Assembly: GCF_000143415.4 (NCBI RefSeq)
Contig: NW_003314294.1
Coordinates: 486,616-550,615 of the forward strand
DNA length: 64,000 nucleotides
Direction of reading: 5' to 3'
Source: Selaginella moellendorffii
Lineage: Eukaryota; Streptophyta; Lycopodiopsida; Selaginellales; Selaginellaceae
Shown here: positions 1 through 9,528 of the stretch, piece by piece
Position numbering within the stretch: position 1 is the stretch's first letter
How the letters are laid out: every line of letters starts with the position of its first letter
Notes under the pieces: model-generated
The model's input: the letters and a program-made list of their open reading frames with translations, nothing else
Told to the model about the DNA's origin: nothing
Databases searched by the model: none
Program-made: the position numbers and the translations under genes

Positions 1-1
1 C

Positions 2-484
2 GCAGCAGCGTCTTCTTCCTGCATCGTCGCGGGGCTTCCCAGCATCAAGAGCTCGAGCAGCAAGAGATCTGTGGTCGGTTTCTCTGGATTCCGAGTCGCC
101 AACAAGCTCGACGGCCTCTCAGCAGCAGCTCGGTGCTCCAGTTTCGAGAGCAAGACGGGCTTCGCGAGATCTATGGCTCGGACCACCTGCCTGGAGGCGC
201 CGATCATCATCAGCCTGTGCACTGCTGCGTCGCTCGCCATGGGACGGTTTGTGTTCCTTCCTTTCCAGAGAGAGCAGATTGCCAAGGCCGGGTTGCCGCT
301 CCAAAACGGTGTAAGTCACTACGAGGCCGGAGACACCCGGGCTCAGGAGTTTGTGAGCTTGCTCAAGACGAACGATCCCGCTGGCTTTAACATCGTCGAT
401 GTGCTCTCCTGGGGATCCATTGGTCATATTATTGCCTACTGGATCCTGGCAACTTCAAGCAATGGTTATGATCCTCAATTCTAG
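2..484 (+). CDS. PSAG: Photosystem I reaction centre subunit V (PsaG), 5' partial
   Basis: The frame is open from the window edge to a TAG at 482-484, and no ATG lies at a suitable place inside it, so the true start is upstream. The first ~55 codons are rich in Ser, Ala, Arg and Lys, as expected of a plastid transit peptide. The mature part has the PsaG pattern: a hydrophobic stretch ending in GRFVFLPFQRE, then QNG, YEAGDTRAQEFVSLLK, DPAGFNIVDVLSWGSIGH and a C-terminal segment ending NGYDPQF. PsaG is a two-helix thylakoid subunit at the PSI periphery that contacts LHCI (family knowledge). The coding part here is a single exon. Its 3' end converges on the TAB2-like gene, with 225 bp between the stop codons. 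The alternative PsaK is less likely because of the GDTRA and NGYDP motifs. Confidence 0.9.
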   Translation, partial: AAASSSCIVAGLPSIKSSSSKRSVVGFSGFRVANKLDGLSAAARCSSFESKTGFARSMARTTCLEAPIIISLCTAASLAMGRFVFLPFQREQIAKAGLPLQNGVSHYEAGDTRAQEFVSLLKTNDPAGFNIVDVLSWGSIGHIIAYWILATSSNGYDPQF

Positions 485-709
485 AGAGAACTGAAGTATA
501 TAAACTCACCGAACTTCAATGGAAAATCGAGGAGTGTTTCTTGTGTATACAGCTCCTGGAAATCCCTTCTCCCGAGTTCTTGTTTCATACAGTTCTTCAG
601 GAGCTGCAAGAACGAAAGAAAAAAAAAACATATTTTTACCACGTAATGTAAATATGATCGTGCAATATCCTGGAAATGCGTACCTCTAATTGATTTTTAC
701 TCGGTAAAT

Positions 710-2069
710 CTACACAGGGGGTGCCGGGAAGTCGTATAAAATCCACAGGCCCGAGCAAGAGTTGGACTCCAGGGAAGGCTGGATTGCAAGAAAATGCAAT
801 CCTCCCGCAGCTTTTTTTGCAGACTCCCATAAGTCGGCTTCCTCGTCGGCCTGCTTGCTTTTCTTGTAGTAAGAGTAGAACCATTGCCGAGAAGCTCCAG
901 ATAACAGGACCAAGGCCGAGTTTTTCTTGTCCACGGAGAGAGACGCAAGCTCCAAGGAATTCGTCCAGGCTGTGGGAAAAAAGTCATTTTTCTTCTTGGG
1001 AAGTTTGTATAGAGCACTTACCAGCTAGAGCTAGATCTCTCGAGGATGCAACAGCAACGCCTGGTATTAGAGTGTCAGGAGAAGGAAGCTCCGTAAGCAT
1101 GTCAAGCGAGACCTCTCCAAAGTTGGAGCCTTTTTCCACCAGTTTAATTTCTTCTTGAAGCGCTGCAAGCAAATGACATAGCTCAGCTCTAGTTACGAAC
1201 AAAGACACCAGAACTTCACCTTGGAATGAAAGCTGAACAAACGCCCACTTCTCGCCTCGATAGTTTGGAGGGACTTCTTTAGGAACGTTTACACCCATTG
1301 ACAGTATACTCGGAGCATTCTCCTGAAATCCTGGATGTTGGCGGTAGACTTGATCGTAGCGCTCGTGCAGCCATCTTACAAGAGCTGTGCACTGCAAAGT
1401 AATGCATGAAGATACACACCTAGATAAAAAAACTTTACATACCCTCTGGCTCGAAGTCACTTGGATGCCGAGCTCTCCACAAGCCTTTGAGATTATAGTT
1501 TTCACTTGAGATCTGCATGAATTACATAAAAAGCCGCGCAAGAAAATAGAAATGAACTAATACCTGAAGTAGCGAACTCTCGTAGGCCGTGGTAAATCAA
1601 AGGTCTCTATAACTTCCGCTATGGCATTCTTTAACGTTGTGCTGTTGATAACATTACTGGGATAGAACCTTGCGAATTCCAGCTGCCTCTTTGCGTCACA
1701 AATAATCAATTCCCACATCCTCTTCCCCCGATCATCGAAGATAGGCCGTGAGCAAAAGTCGAGCTGCCACTCCACAATGGAGGCCAAATCTGCACCTTCC
1801 AGAACTCGTCCATCTACCTGAGCACCTTCGCCTTCTTCGTTTCCTTTCTCTTCATTTCCCTTTTCTTCATCTAACGAAGAAATGCTGCTAGCCAAATCTT
1901 CACTAACTACACTGCTCGAGCCTTCGACGGCGCATTTCCAAACAGTCCGAGAGTTCTTTAGCCTGCCTAGTCCTGTATGTAACTGGGCACCTTTAGACGG
2001 CTGGGGCGTTCTCCAGGAAACTCTACTAGTAGTGAGGAATCCACAAGGCACGAAGAGCGCCATAGCCAT
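710..2069 (-). CDS. TAB2/ATAB2-like plastid RNA-binding translation factor (DUF1092 family)
   Basis: Conceptual splicing of four exons (2069-1564, 1512-1443, 1391-1022, 969-710) gives 401 aa. All three introns are 48-52 bases with GT-AG borders. The N-terminus (MAMALFVPCGFLTTSR) looks like a transit peptide; an acidic Glu/Gly-rich linker follows near residues 70-90. The conserved domain contains WQLDFCSRPIFDDRGKRMWE, YPSNVINS, VRYFRSQVKTII and TALVRWLHERYDQVYRQHPG. It continues through GEKWAFVQL and LIPGVAVASSR and ends with GGLHFLAIQPSLES and WILYDFPAPPV. This order matches Tab2 of Chlamydomonas and ATAB2 of Arabidopsis, which bind plastid mRNAs and promote synthesis of photosystem subunits such as PsaB (family knowledge). 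Its neighbour psaG also serves PSI, probably by coincidence. Confidence 0.88.
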
Positions 2070-2194
2070 TGCCCTACGGAAGAATCAGTTGTTCCTCCTA
2101 ATATTCAGATTAGAGAAAATGGAGAGAACAAAAATCTGGAAACAGATGTCATCAGACCTTAGAAGATTTTCGTGTTCATTTAAGGAGGAAGAAG

Positions 2195-3683
2195 TTAACA
2201 GGTTGGCATGACAACTTCTAGCCTTCGTCTGTTTCTGTCGAACTGTGCTCTCGCATTCTTGAAATCCACAGGGTGTGCCGTTTGTACCTGCGTGCTAAAC
2301 TCTCATCTTATTCAAAGCCAACATGAACACGAAAAGCTTACCTTGAGCTTATACTTTTCAGGGACGTACAAAGAGACATCGGAATTCGTCACCTCCAGCT
2401 CCACCTCGCTCGAAGTTTGCTGGAGACCAACGATACATGGTAAAGCTTATCAATGCTGAATAAAGAGATGCTTACCACTTCTGGCAAGTCAACTCGCAAC
2501 ACAATCATCTTCGGTTTTTGATTGCCATTTGGTAGAACAGCCTTATCTGTCCTGAAAAAACGCACATTTTTTTCTCTGAAAGCATTGTAAGTACCTTCGG
2601 AATAGCAGCCAGGAGTTACAAACATACCAGAATTTCCCAAGGTCCAAATCATCTCGGTAGATGAATTCGTAAGAAGGCTTCACTTCTTTGGAGGCAAGTT
2701 CCTTCACGTCTGGCACTGAATCACTTGAAGGTTTCTCTCCTGCTCTTGACTTGGAAGAAACCTCTTTTTCTGTGTTTGCTTGCTCACTTGCCGATGTCTT
2801 GCGAACTGTTTGCATCTTAGGATTTCCAGAATGTCCTTTATACTTCAGCTTGGGCAGGATAAATTCTGGGAATGGAGGTTAGAATAAGAAAGAATATAGA
2901 AACACTTATCTGGTCTACCTTCACTAAGCTCTACGCCCCGTTGTTTTTGAATGTTCTCAATTGCTGTCTCTGCTAGAAACCGCTTAAACCGATTGTTTTT
3001 CATGGCACGCTCATGAGCTTCTTCGTTCACTACAAAATCATAAACCTCACACTCCCCGCCGGCTGAGAGAAAACATACGCTTCAACAACAAAGGAGAAAA
3101 GAAAATTCGAGCAAGCAAACCTTTATCCACGTCGTTTCGTGCAGGACCCAAGCTGTAAGGGATCGACCACTGTTCGCCTTTTCCAGAATGAGTGAAAGAA
3201 GTCGGTTTGTCAATGTTGGTTGTATGGCATATGTTGATGAAAACCTGAGAAGGAAAACTATAGCGACCAACAAAAGAAAGGAAAAGAAGAAACGCAACCT
3301 TCTTATTGTTCTTCTTGTTCTTCGTTTTGACACAAAATCCAGCAACCGGTATGATCAAGTCCTTTCCTTCCATTGAAAAACTGCTGCGCTCTTCGGCCAT
3401 TTTGAGGTATGCCTCAGCTTCCTGGCAAACACAGCCATTTTCTCTAAGCTGCAAGAAAAAGAAAATCCATGTCAACTTACTTCCTTGCTGCCAGGCTGCG
3501 AGATCTCCTTCGCATACTCGCTCAAGAGCTCCATAAACTTGGGATCTTTCATACATGTCTTCAGCCTCGAGAATTCCTGTAGAGAAATCAAAGCCACAGT
3601 GATTTCCAGCCCAGGGCCTTGCTCGATCGGCGAAGACTAACATCGGAGCTGAGATTCATGTCGCGTAGCACTTGCTCCGCCAT
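2195..3683 (-). CDS. PIH1-domain protein, dynein-assembly/R2TP co-chaperone type
   Basis: Nine exons (3683-3642, 3576-3481, 3448-3299, 3244-3121, 3062-2919, 2865-2628, 2551-2476, 2419-2342, 2287-2195) join in phase to 346 aa and end in TAA. The ATG at 3683 begins MAEQVLRDMN. The PIH1 domain (about residues 40-190) shows GKDLIIPVAGFCVKTK, VFINICHTTNIDKP, WSIPYSLGPARNDVDK and VYDFVVNEEAHERA, ending with KLKYKGH. A lysine-rich linker follows. The C-terminal half has the CS-like pattern PKMIVLRVDLPEV, DVSLYVPEKYKLK and a last strand LEVVMP. PIH proteins act with HSP90 in assembly of axonemal dyneins (Kintoun, MOT48) or in R2TP (PIH1D1). The WSIPYSL and KLKYKG motifs lean to the flagellar branch, which would fit a plant with motile sperm. 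The subfamily is uncertain. Confidence 0.82.
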
Positions 3684-3776
3684 GCCCACGAGCCCTAAAT
3701 CCCAGTTAGGGCAGACAAAAGATCTCAGCCGTCGACATTGGCGCGAAAGATTTAAACATTTAAAAAAACAAAAGAT

Positions 3777-4277
3777 TTAATATGGATAATCCGAGACGCC
3801 AAGCATGGCACTGAGCGTGAGATAGACGAGATAGAGCCCGCCCACGATCACAATCACCGCTAAAACTCCAGTCACTGGATTGCTGAGAAGATCAAAGATG
3901 GGCTTGAAGATGGAATAGAGCCCTCCAGTCGCCACCGTCAAGAAATAGATCCCATATCTCCTCATGTTATCCCAGAATTCCTCCAGCAATGGCCCCTCCG
4001 GCCCCATCGCCAAATCTCCCAAATTTCTCCCATCTGTGGAGCCGTGAAGATCGATCGCTGCGTGCGCGGCGTCTGGATGCGTGTGGGAAAGAACACCATA
4101 GCCAATTCCAAGCGCTGCTGCTAGATACAGCGCTGTGGGCTTGAAGATCTCCTTTTGCGCTGGAATTTCTGGCCGTGAGCTTGATTTGATAGAACCCAAT
4201 GAACGCGATTTGATTCTTTTCGCTCGCAACGCTGGAATTTGAGCGCAAAATGGAGATATTGATAGAGAAAACGCCAT
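3777..4277 (-). CDS. Small plastid-targeted membrane protein, possibly Ycf33/DUF751-like
   Basis: An uninterrupted frame from the ATG at 4277 encodes 166 aa. The first ~45 residues are basic and Ser-rich with almost no acidic residues, as in a plastid transit peptide. A hydrophobic segment (about residues 47-63) is followed by an Ala-rich AHAA site that could be a thylakoid-type cleavage signal. The C-terminal third carries two membrane segments around YGIYFLTVATGGLYSIFKPI and VTGVLAVIVIVGGLYLVYLT. The pattern FWDNMRRYGIYFL...FDLL.NPVTG...V resembles the Ycf33/DUF751 family of cyanobacteria and plastids, whose function is poorly known; I hold that family call loosely. Its start lies only 50 bp downstream of the stop of the dioxygenase-like gene, on the same strand. 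The frame stays open further upstream, but that part overlaps the dioxygenase gene and is not credible coding sequence. Confidence 0.6.
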   Translation of the reverse strand: MAFSLSISPFCAQIPALRAKRIKSRSLGSIKSSSRPEIPAQKEIFKPTALYLAAALGIGYGVLSHTHPDAAHAAIDLHGSTDGRNLGDLAMGPEGPLLEEFWDNMRRYGIYFLTVATGGLYSIFKPIFDLLSNPVTGVLAVIVIVGGLYLVYLTLSAMLGVSDYPY

Positions 4278-4327
4278 AGTAGCCACTAAGAACCCTACAA
4301 TGCGTATGAAGAGCTCTGTTTTAGGGT

Positions 4328-4726
4328 TTATGAGAAGTAGCCATAGCCATCGTCGTCTTCCGTGAGCACACTCAGATTGAGTACCTGCTTCTCGCCGATC
4401 CACATCGCATGCGCCGTGTGATCTCGCAGAGGGTTTCCAGTGTTGGGATGGATCAACACCGAGAAATTCCGCCGGTTGAGAGGGATCCAGGTCACAAACT
4501 CCACGAAATCTTCGTGCTTCATGAGATTTACCTCGAAATTCCCAATTCCATGAGGGCCAATTGGCTTGTCCCACACCTTGATCTTGAATTGGGGGAATTT
4601 GCCGCGTATCTCGTCCTGGAGCTCCCTGGCCTGGCGCAGCTGGGCCTGATCCGTCTGGAAGAAATAGACGTGGACGTCGTAGGATCGAACACGGAAAGGG
4701 AAATTCGGTGTCTTTGCCATGATCAT
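4328..4726 (-). CDS. DOPA 4,5-dioxygenase family protein
   Basis: A single-exon frame of 132 aa runs from the ATG at 4726; a second ATG at 4720 is also possible, and an in-frame TAG lies just upstream. Residues 15-30 contain YDVHVYFFQTDQ. The middle has FPQFKIKVWDKPIGPHGIGN, and the C-terminal half has VLIHPNTGNPLRDHTAHAMW. The HVYFF, GPH and LIHPNTG..RDH histidines are typical of the DOPA 4,5-dioxygenase family, which opens the DOPA ring to betalamic or muscaflavin-type products in fungi and some bacteria (family knowledge). Its substrate in this organism is unknown. No targeting peptide is evident. It is divergently placed against the NmrA-type gene, with only 37 bp between the two ATGs, so the two probably share a promoter. 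Confidence 0.85.
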   Translation of the reverse strand: MIMAKTPNFPFRVRSYDVHVYFFQTDQAQLRQARELQDEIRGKFPQFKIKVWDKPIGPHGIGNFEVNLMKHEDFVEFVTWIPLNRRNFSVLIHPNTGNPLRDHTAHAMWIGEKQVLNLSVLTEDDDGYGYFS

Positions 4727-4763
4727 CAAACCCTAGCGAAGAACAGGGAGCTCCTTTGCTCTT
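4727..4763. promoter_or_regulatory. Very short divergent start-to-start region
   Basis: Only 37 bases separate the ATG of the DOPA-dioxygenase-like gene (4726, -) from the ATG of the NmrA-type gene (4764, +). There is no room for two separate core promoters, so transcription must start inside one or both reading frames, or one start codon is misassigned. No TATA-like motif is visible. Confidence 0.4.
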
Positions 4764-5872
4764 ATGGCTCTTGTCCACGCCTTGAATTCGCGGTTCCTGG
4801 CGCCCAATCGAAGAATCGAGCGCCACCCATTTGCATTCGCGCCTAGAATCCTTGGAAATTCGCCTCGCCGGGTATTAGCCCTCTGCGATCGATGCCTAGC
4901 TCACCACTGTGGTTTTTCTTTGGGCAGGCGAACAAGGATCGCGTCGCATGCCCTCGATCTTCCGCAGAGGAGACGAAGCCCAAGACAGTGTTCGTCGCCG
5001 GCGCGAATGGCAAAACCGGGAAGCGCATCGTGAGCAAGCTGCTAGCGGATGGATTCAAGGTCCGCGCCGGTGTCCTGGATGTTGCCAAGGCTCGGTCCAA
5101 TCTACCCAGCAGCCCCAACATCGAAATTGTGTGAGATCTTCATCCATTTCTTTCTTCCACTCCATTTCTCCGCCATAGCCAAAGCTCGCCTCGTTTGTTC
5201 TTCCTTGTCTCAGATCCCGGCTGACGTGACCCAAGGGACAAATCCACTGGCAACTTCGATTGGAGACGCGGATGCGGTGATTTGCGCTACTGGATTTCGC
5301 TACTCTCTCGATGTCCTGGCTCCCTGGAAGGTAGATTCTTTCCGGATCTCGACTCGATCGATCATACATTCTTTCTCCTCAGGTGGACTATCGAGGAACC
5401 CTAAACCTCGTGGAAGCGTGCCGCAAGAATGGGATCAAGAGATTCGTGCTCATAAGCTCCATTCTCGTGAATGGCGCCGCGTGGGGGCAGGCGCTCAATC
5501 CAGCCTATCTGGTGCTCAATGCGTTTGGTCTCACGCTCATCGCCAAGCTCCAGGCCGAGAACTATGTGAGAAGCTCTGGGATCAACTACACGATCATCCG
5601 GCCTGGGGGCCTCTCGGAGGAGAAACCGGATGGAAACAAGAAGATCGTCATGGCAAAGCAGGCAAGGCATTTCTCTCCTTTGATTCTTTGAGAAATTGAC
5701 GATTTGATCGCAGGATACGCTCTCGTCCGGATCGATTTCGCGAGATCTTGTCGCTGACGTTGCTGTGGAGTCGATCGATTGCGACGATGCGAGCTTCAAA
5801 GTAGTGGAAATCGTGGCGGAGCCTGGCGCCCAAAAACAGAGCATCGCAGAGCTCTTTGCCCTAATTTCATAA
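4764..5872 (+). CDS. NmrA/atypical SDR NAD(P)-binding protein, plastid type (At2g34460-like)
   Basis: Five exons (4764-4871, 4928-5128, 5214-5330, 5383-5661, 5714-5872) join in phase to 287 aa. The first exon (MALVHALNSRFLAPNRR) is transit-peptide-like. Exon 2 opens the Rossmann fold with KTVFVAGANGKTGKRIV, a variant of the GxxGxxG dinucleotide loop. Later motifs are ADAVICATGFRYS, FVLISSILVNGAAWGQ, NPAYLVLNAFGLTLIAKLQA, INYTIIRPGGLSEE and SISRDLVADVAVESI. The order matches plastid NAD(P)-binding proteins of the At2g34460 group, whose substrate I do not know. The fourth intron begins with GC (5662-5663) in the context CAG/GCAAGG. The stop lies 58 bp before the GRAS start on the same strand. 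Partial copies of this gene precede the GRAS genes of the next units. Confidence 0.88.
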
Positions 5873-5930
5873 TCCTGGTGGGCCGGCCGAAGAAATCTAG
5901 GGCGCGGCATCTTGATATTGTCTCTAAGCG

Positions 5931-7361
5931 ATGAGCGCCGATCTAGTGTCCAAGCTGCGCGCGGCGCTTCTCCACCACCAGGTTCGTCTCGATCCAGTGC
6001 CGCAGCGCCAGCACGTCGAGGATCCCAACGATCCCACGCTCGCTTACATTTCCCGGATGCTTCTGGACGAGGAGGAGGAGGAGGAGGAGGAGCCGCCGCA
6101 GATGATCCAGCTCCAGGATCCCTACAAGAATCTCATCGCGGAGCTCGCCGCTCTGGTGTCTTCGCCCGGCGGCAGTGGGAATCTCATCCATCCAGACGAT
6201 TGTGGAAATATTTCGGTGCCAGACGTCCACGAATCCAGGACGGGGTTCCTGAAATCGATGCTCCTGGAAGCGGCTCGAGCGGTGGCGGGGAATCGTGGCT
6301 CCGAGGTCTACAGGATCATCAGCGAGGTGAGGAGCCTGGCATCGCCAGGGGGCAGCAGTGAAGAACGCACGGCCTTGTTCTTCGCGGATGCCTTGATTGC
6401 GCGCTTCACAGGGTTTGGGCCACAGGTATACAGTGCCATGGTGAAGGGGATCCGAGAGAGGCACTCTGTCCACGTCCGGCTGCTCAATCTCCCATCCTTC
6501 AGGGTCACCCAGCGATTTGCCAACGGCACCATTCTAGACTTTTGCCAAGGAGCTACGAGAATTCACATCGTCGACTATGGGATCCACTATGGCTGCCAGT
6601 GGCCCCAGCTCATCCAGAGGCTCTCGCAGCGACCAGAGGGACCGCCGGCGATGAAGATCACAGGGATCGACTTTCCTCGCGTGGACGTCAAGGAGACAGA
6701 GAGAAACCTCGTGGAGTATGCCAAGAGCTGTGGAATCTCGCTCGAGTTTGAGGTGATCACGAGCACGTCCTGGGAATTGGTCCAGCCCAAGACTCACGTG
6801 AATGACTTGCTCATCGTCAACTGCAACTTCCGCCTCCGGCATTTGCGAGAAGATGGCAGCGTCGGCGACAATCCGCGGAAGCTCTTCTTCGAAAGAGTTT
6901 ACAGCCTCAAGCCGGACTTGTTCATACAGTGCGTGATGGATGCCAGCTCCAACTTGAGCTCCCCTTTCTTTATCCAACGTTTCGAGGGGGCTCTCGAGAG
7001 TGTCTTCACGAAGATGGACCTGTTTCAGACTCTTCTGCAAGAGGACATGCCGGAGGAGTATGATTTCATAGGGAACATCATGGCAAAGACGATCATGAAC
7101 ATGGTGGCTATGGAGGGCGTTGAAAGGCTGGAGCGGCCAAATTCTTACAGGAGCTGGGATTCGAGGGCTAGACGAGCTGGATTTGAGCAGCAACCAGTTA
7201 GGCCGAAAGCGGTGGAGCTGGTTAAGGCAGCGTGGTGCAGCAGTAAGCCCAATTGCAACTTCAAGATGGGGATGGATGGGAACTGGTTGCTACTCGGATG
7301 GAAAGAGAGGGTCCTCTATGCGATGAGCACCTGGAGGCCGCAGAACAAGCAAGCTGGCTAA
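5931..7361 (+). CDS. GRAS transcriptional regulator, LISCL-like, unit A plus-strand copy
   Basis: The intronless frame encodes 476 aa starting MSADLVSKLRAALLHH. The N-terminus is short for the family and contains a run of nine glutamates near residue 47. The leucine-rich region I starts near residue 107 (MLLEAARAVAG). The VHIID motif appears as IHIVDYGIHYGCQWP near residue 209, followed by RPEGPPAMKITGIDFPR. The PFYRE part includes NPRKLFFERVYSLKPDLFIQ and SPFFIQRFEGALES; the SAW part ends WLLLGWKERVLYAMSTWRP. The RLSxRPxGPPxxxITGI pattern points to the LISCL (SCL9/14) branch. GRAS proteins act in the nucleus as co-regulators. A likely 3' UTR intron follows the stop (GTAAGT near 7370 to CAG near 7436). 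It lies only 58 bp after the NmrA-type gene. Confidence 0.92.
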   Translation: MSADLVSKLRAALLHHQVRLDPVPQRQHVEDPNDPTLAYISRMLLDEEEEEEEEPPQMIQLQDPYKNLIAELAALVSSPGGSGNLIHPDDCGNISVPDVHESRTGFLKSMLLEAARAVAGNRGSEVYRIISEVRSLASPGGSSEERTALFFADALIARFTGFGPQVYSAMVKGIRERHSVHVRLLNLPSFRVTQRFANGTILDFCQGATRIHIVDYGIHYGCQWPQLIQRLSQRPEGPPAMKITGIDFPRVDVKETERNLVEYAKSCGISLEFEVITSTSWELVQPKTHVNDLLIVNCNFRLRHLREDGSVGDNPRKLFFERVYSLKPDLFIQCVMDASSNLSSPFFIQRFEGALESVFTKMDLFQTLLQEDMPEEYDFIGNIMAKTIMNMVAMEGVERLERPNSYRSWDSRARRAGFEQQPVRPKAVELVKAAWCSSKPNCNFKMGMDGNWLLLGWKERVLYAMSTWRPQNKQAG

Positions 7362-8718
7362 ACTGCGGTAAGTTTCTCATTTGTTCCTTCTTTAAGTTCT
7401 TTCTATTCTAGTGTATGTTAACGCTGACTAGTGCAGCATCAAGAGTGGAGCTCGGCTCGATGGAAGAAGACCGAGTCCAGTCCAGATTCTCTTGAAATGC
7501 AAACGGGAATATGTAAAAATGATTGGTCAGGTTTAGTGTCAAACGCCTTTGAAGGAAAGGTATCGCTTGATAGTGAACCCAATCCAAAGAGTATTCACTT
7601 TTTTCTAGTGCCATACGAAGAGAAACGCAGTCAGACAGTGAAGTATGAAAGTGAAAAATAGTTCTAAGAAATAATTGCATTTGGCTCACTCATTCCTTGT
7701 AGGTTTGCAATCAGTAAATCTTCTATTTGATACAGAATTATCACCACATTTTGAGCACATGCTATACGAGGCAAGTTAACAACAACCACCTCATAACTCA
7801 ATATCATATATAATATGAATACCATACTAATAAATCTTGGATCATGCTTCTTATACACCAATACTCCAAATAACTAAGGATCTAATAAACTAGAGGATTT
7901 AATAAAAAATTAAGGGAAAATTACACCTAAAAGATTGAAAATGTATAGGAAATTTTGTAATTTAAAACATTCAAATATATCTACAAAAATGTGGTCCACA
8001 CTTTTCAAATAGAATAATGTTGAAAGTTGTTTATTTTTCTATCTTGCACCTTAAATCTCATTTAACTTGGGAAATATAAATCTTGGGTGCTTTACAAGTT
8101 GACTACAAGAATTACAAAGTTTGACTCTCAAATTGGGATATGTAATAAATTTTCTTTGGTAACACATGTGTTTGAAGGCTTAGTATAAATTCATAACTTC
8201 ACCAGTTTGATATTTTCTTATCTATACTAATATATCTTTTCTAAATCTCTTTAGAATTTTTTGAGCAGCATAAACCTTTTTATACACAAGATCTATGGAG
8301 GGCTTTCTCAAAACCCAATTTTAGGTCTATATAACTTTCATTTGGGCATATATTTACAAATTTTACATAGCTTTTGAGTGAGTTTATTAAGTTTTCTATA
8401 ATTGTTTTTTCTGTGATATTGTACCACTTGATTCTAGCTTCCCACATAGCTTTGTTGTATAATTTTATATTGTATATTGCAAGTGTGAATGTGTTAATCA
8501 TTATTGGAATTCATCTATATAAAAACTCCTTAAAACTTCATGAAACTTCCAATTTTCAATATTTTGAGGGTAAAATTATTTTCAAGTACCGAGGTGTGAA
8601 TATTCAGTATCAAGAATATGGACAAAATTTTAAATTTTAATCTGTATGCAAAAGTCAACATTATGGCGGACTTAAACTTTACTTATACAGATAAGATAGA
8701 AAGGTTTGATCTATTATC
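7362..8718. other. Unit A spacer with internal deletion
   Basis: This AT-rich non-coding stretch corresponds to the spacers of the other units but is far shorter. Homology breaks near 7725 (resuming at sequence equivalent to about 16310) and again near 8075 (resuming at sequence equivalent to about 19335). The segment carrying the aegerolysin gene and PPR pseudogene is missing. The position equivalent to the Ty3 insertion of units B and C is empty at about 8219-8235. The GRAS 3' UTR here also lacks a ~40-base piece that contains a small palindrome in the other units. I see no convincing gene. Confidence 0.6.
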
Positions 8719-9528
8719 ATGTTGATCTTGTTGTTGGTGACCCTATTGAGTAGCATCTCTCACTCGAGCCCTCAAATAATTGTTGATCCAGGCATAGGAG
8801 GGAGAATACGTCGTGAATACTTTCCAATCATCATAGGCGGCCTTGCGAGCTTGGTGACGAACATCCCAGGCGGCCCAGTCTCACCTGGTATATTTGCTAG
8901 GGCTGTTTCAGTTGGCAGCCAGCAGTGCCTCCTCCGTGTCTCCTTTTACAGCAACACCTGTGAGGCCACACCAACACATGACGACACCCTTAGACGCTAC
9001 CAACTTGTCTTTGCATTTCAGAACCTCATACATATAATGTTGAACAACTTGTATGCAACAGGAGCAAACTATATTACAATCATTAATGGAAGATTTGGGA
9101 TGGAGTATGTGCTTGACGAGGCAACTCAGCAAGACTCACGTCAGAGCTCTATGCTATACGATCTTGGGTCATGTTTCCCATATGTCAACATGATCCAGAG
9201 TGGACCAAAGTCACGAGTCTACTCAAGGGTCAATGCTGGGTCAAAGTTGGAGTCTCAAAATGGGTGGTACTCACTGGAGGTGCAGTATGGGTGTGACATG
9301 GTGGTCAAAAAGGCAAGTGGTGTCTTGTGGAAGGCAGATGTGAGAGAAACTAGCCAAACTGGTTGCTACTTTGCATTGCAAATGGATGGGAATGGTGTGC
9401 TTGAGAATGAGAGTGTTTGTGTTTGGGCAACAAATACTATGGAAAGCAGATTGATTTCATCAATATTAGTGATGCAGAATGATGGCAATCTAGTGTTATA
9501 CAAGAGTAACACACAGAAAGCAGTGTAG
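8719..9528 (+). CDS. Secreted bulb-type (mannose-binding) lectin domain protein, unit A copy
   Basis: The 269-aa frame starts with a hydrophobic signal peptide (MLILLLVTLLSSISHSS). The N-terminal two thirds (IIVDPGIGGRIRREYFP; QQCLLRVSFYSNTC; YATGANYITIINGRFGMEY) match no family I can name. The C-terminal third has B-lectin repeats: GCYFALQMDGNGVL and VMQNDGNLVLY, the latter a full QxDxNxVxY mannose-site motif, the former degenerate. Compared with the unit D copy (278 aa), the final VWASNT strand is cut because TGG reads TAG at the stop, removing the last 9 residues. Family knowledge: such lectins bind mannose glycans and are often defensive. No intron is needed. A fragment of a third copy lies in unit C. 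Confidence 0.75.
   Translation: MLILLLVTLLSSISHSSPQIIVDPGIGGRIRREYFPIIIGGLASLVTNIPGGPVSPGIFARAVSVGSQQCLLRVSFYSNTCEATPTHDDTLRRYQLVFAFQNLIHIMLNNLYATGANYITIINGRFGMEYVLDEATQQDSRQSSMLYDLGSCFPYVNMIQSGPKSRVYSRVNAGSKLESQNGWYSLEVQYGCDMVVKKASGVLWKADVRETSQTGCYFALQMDGNGVLENESVCVWATNTMESRLISSILVMQNDGNLVLYKSNTQKAV

Noticed and set aside
4278..4826. N-terminal extension of the 3777-4277 protein to 349 aa
   Set aside because: It overlaps the dioxygenase-like gene in another frame and reads without plausible domains; the ATG at 4277 begins a good transit peptide.
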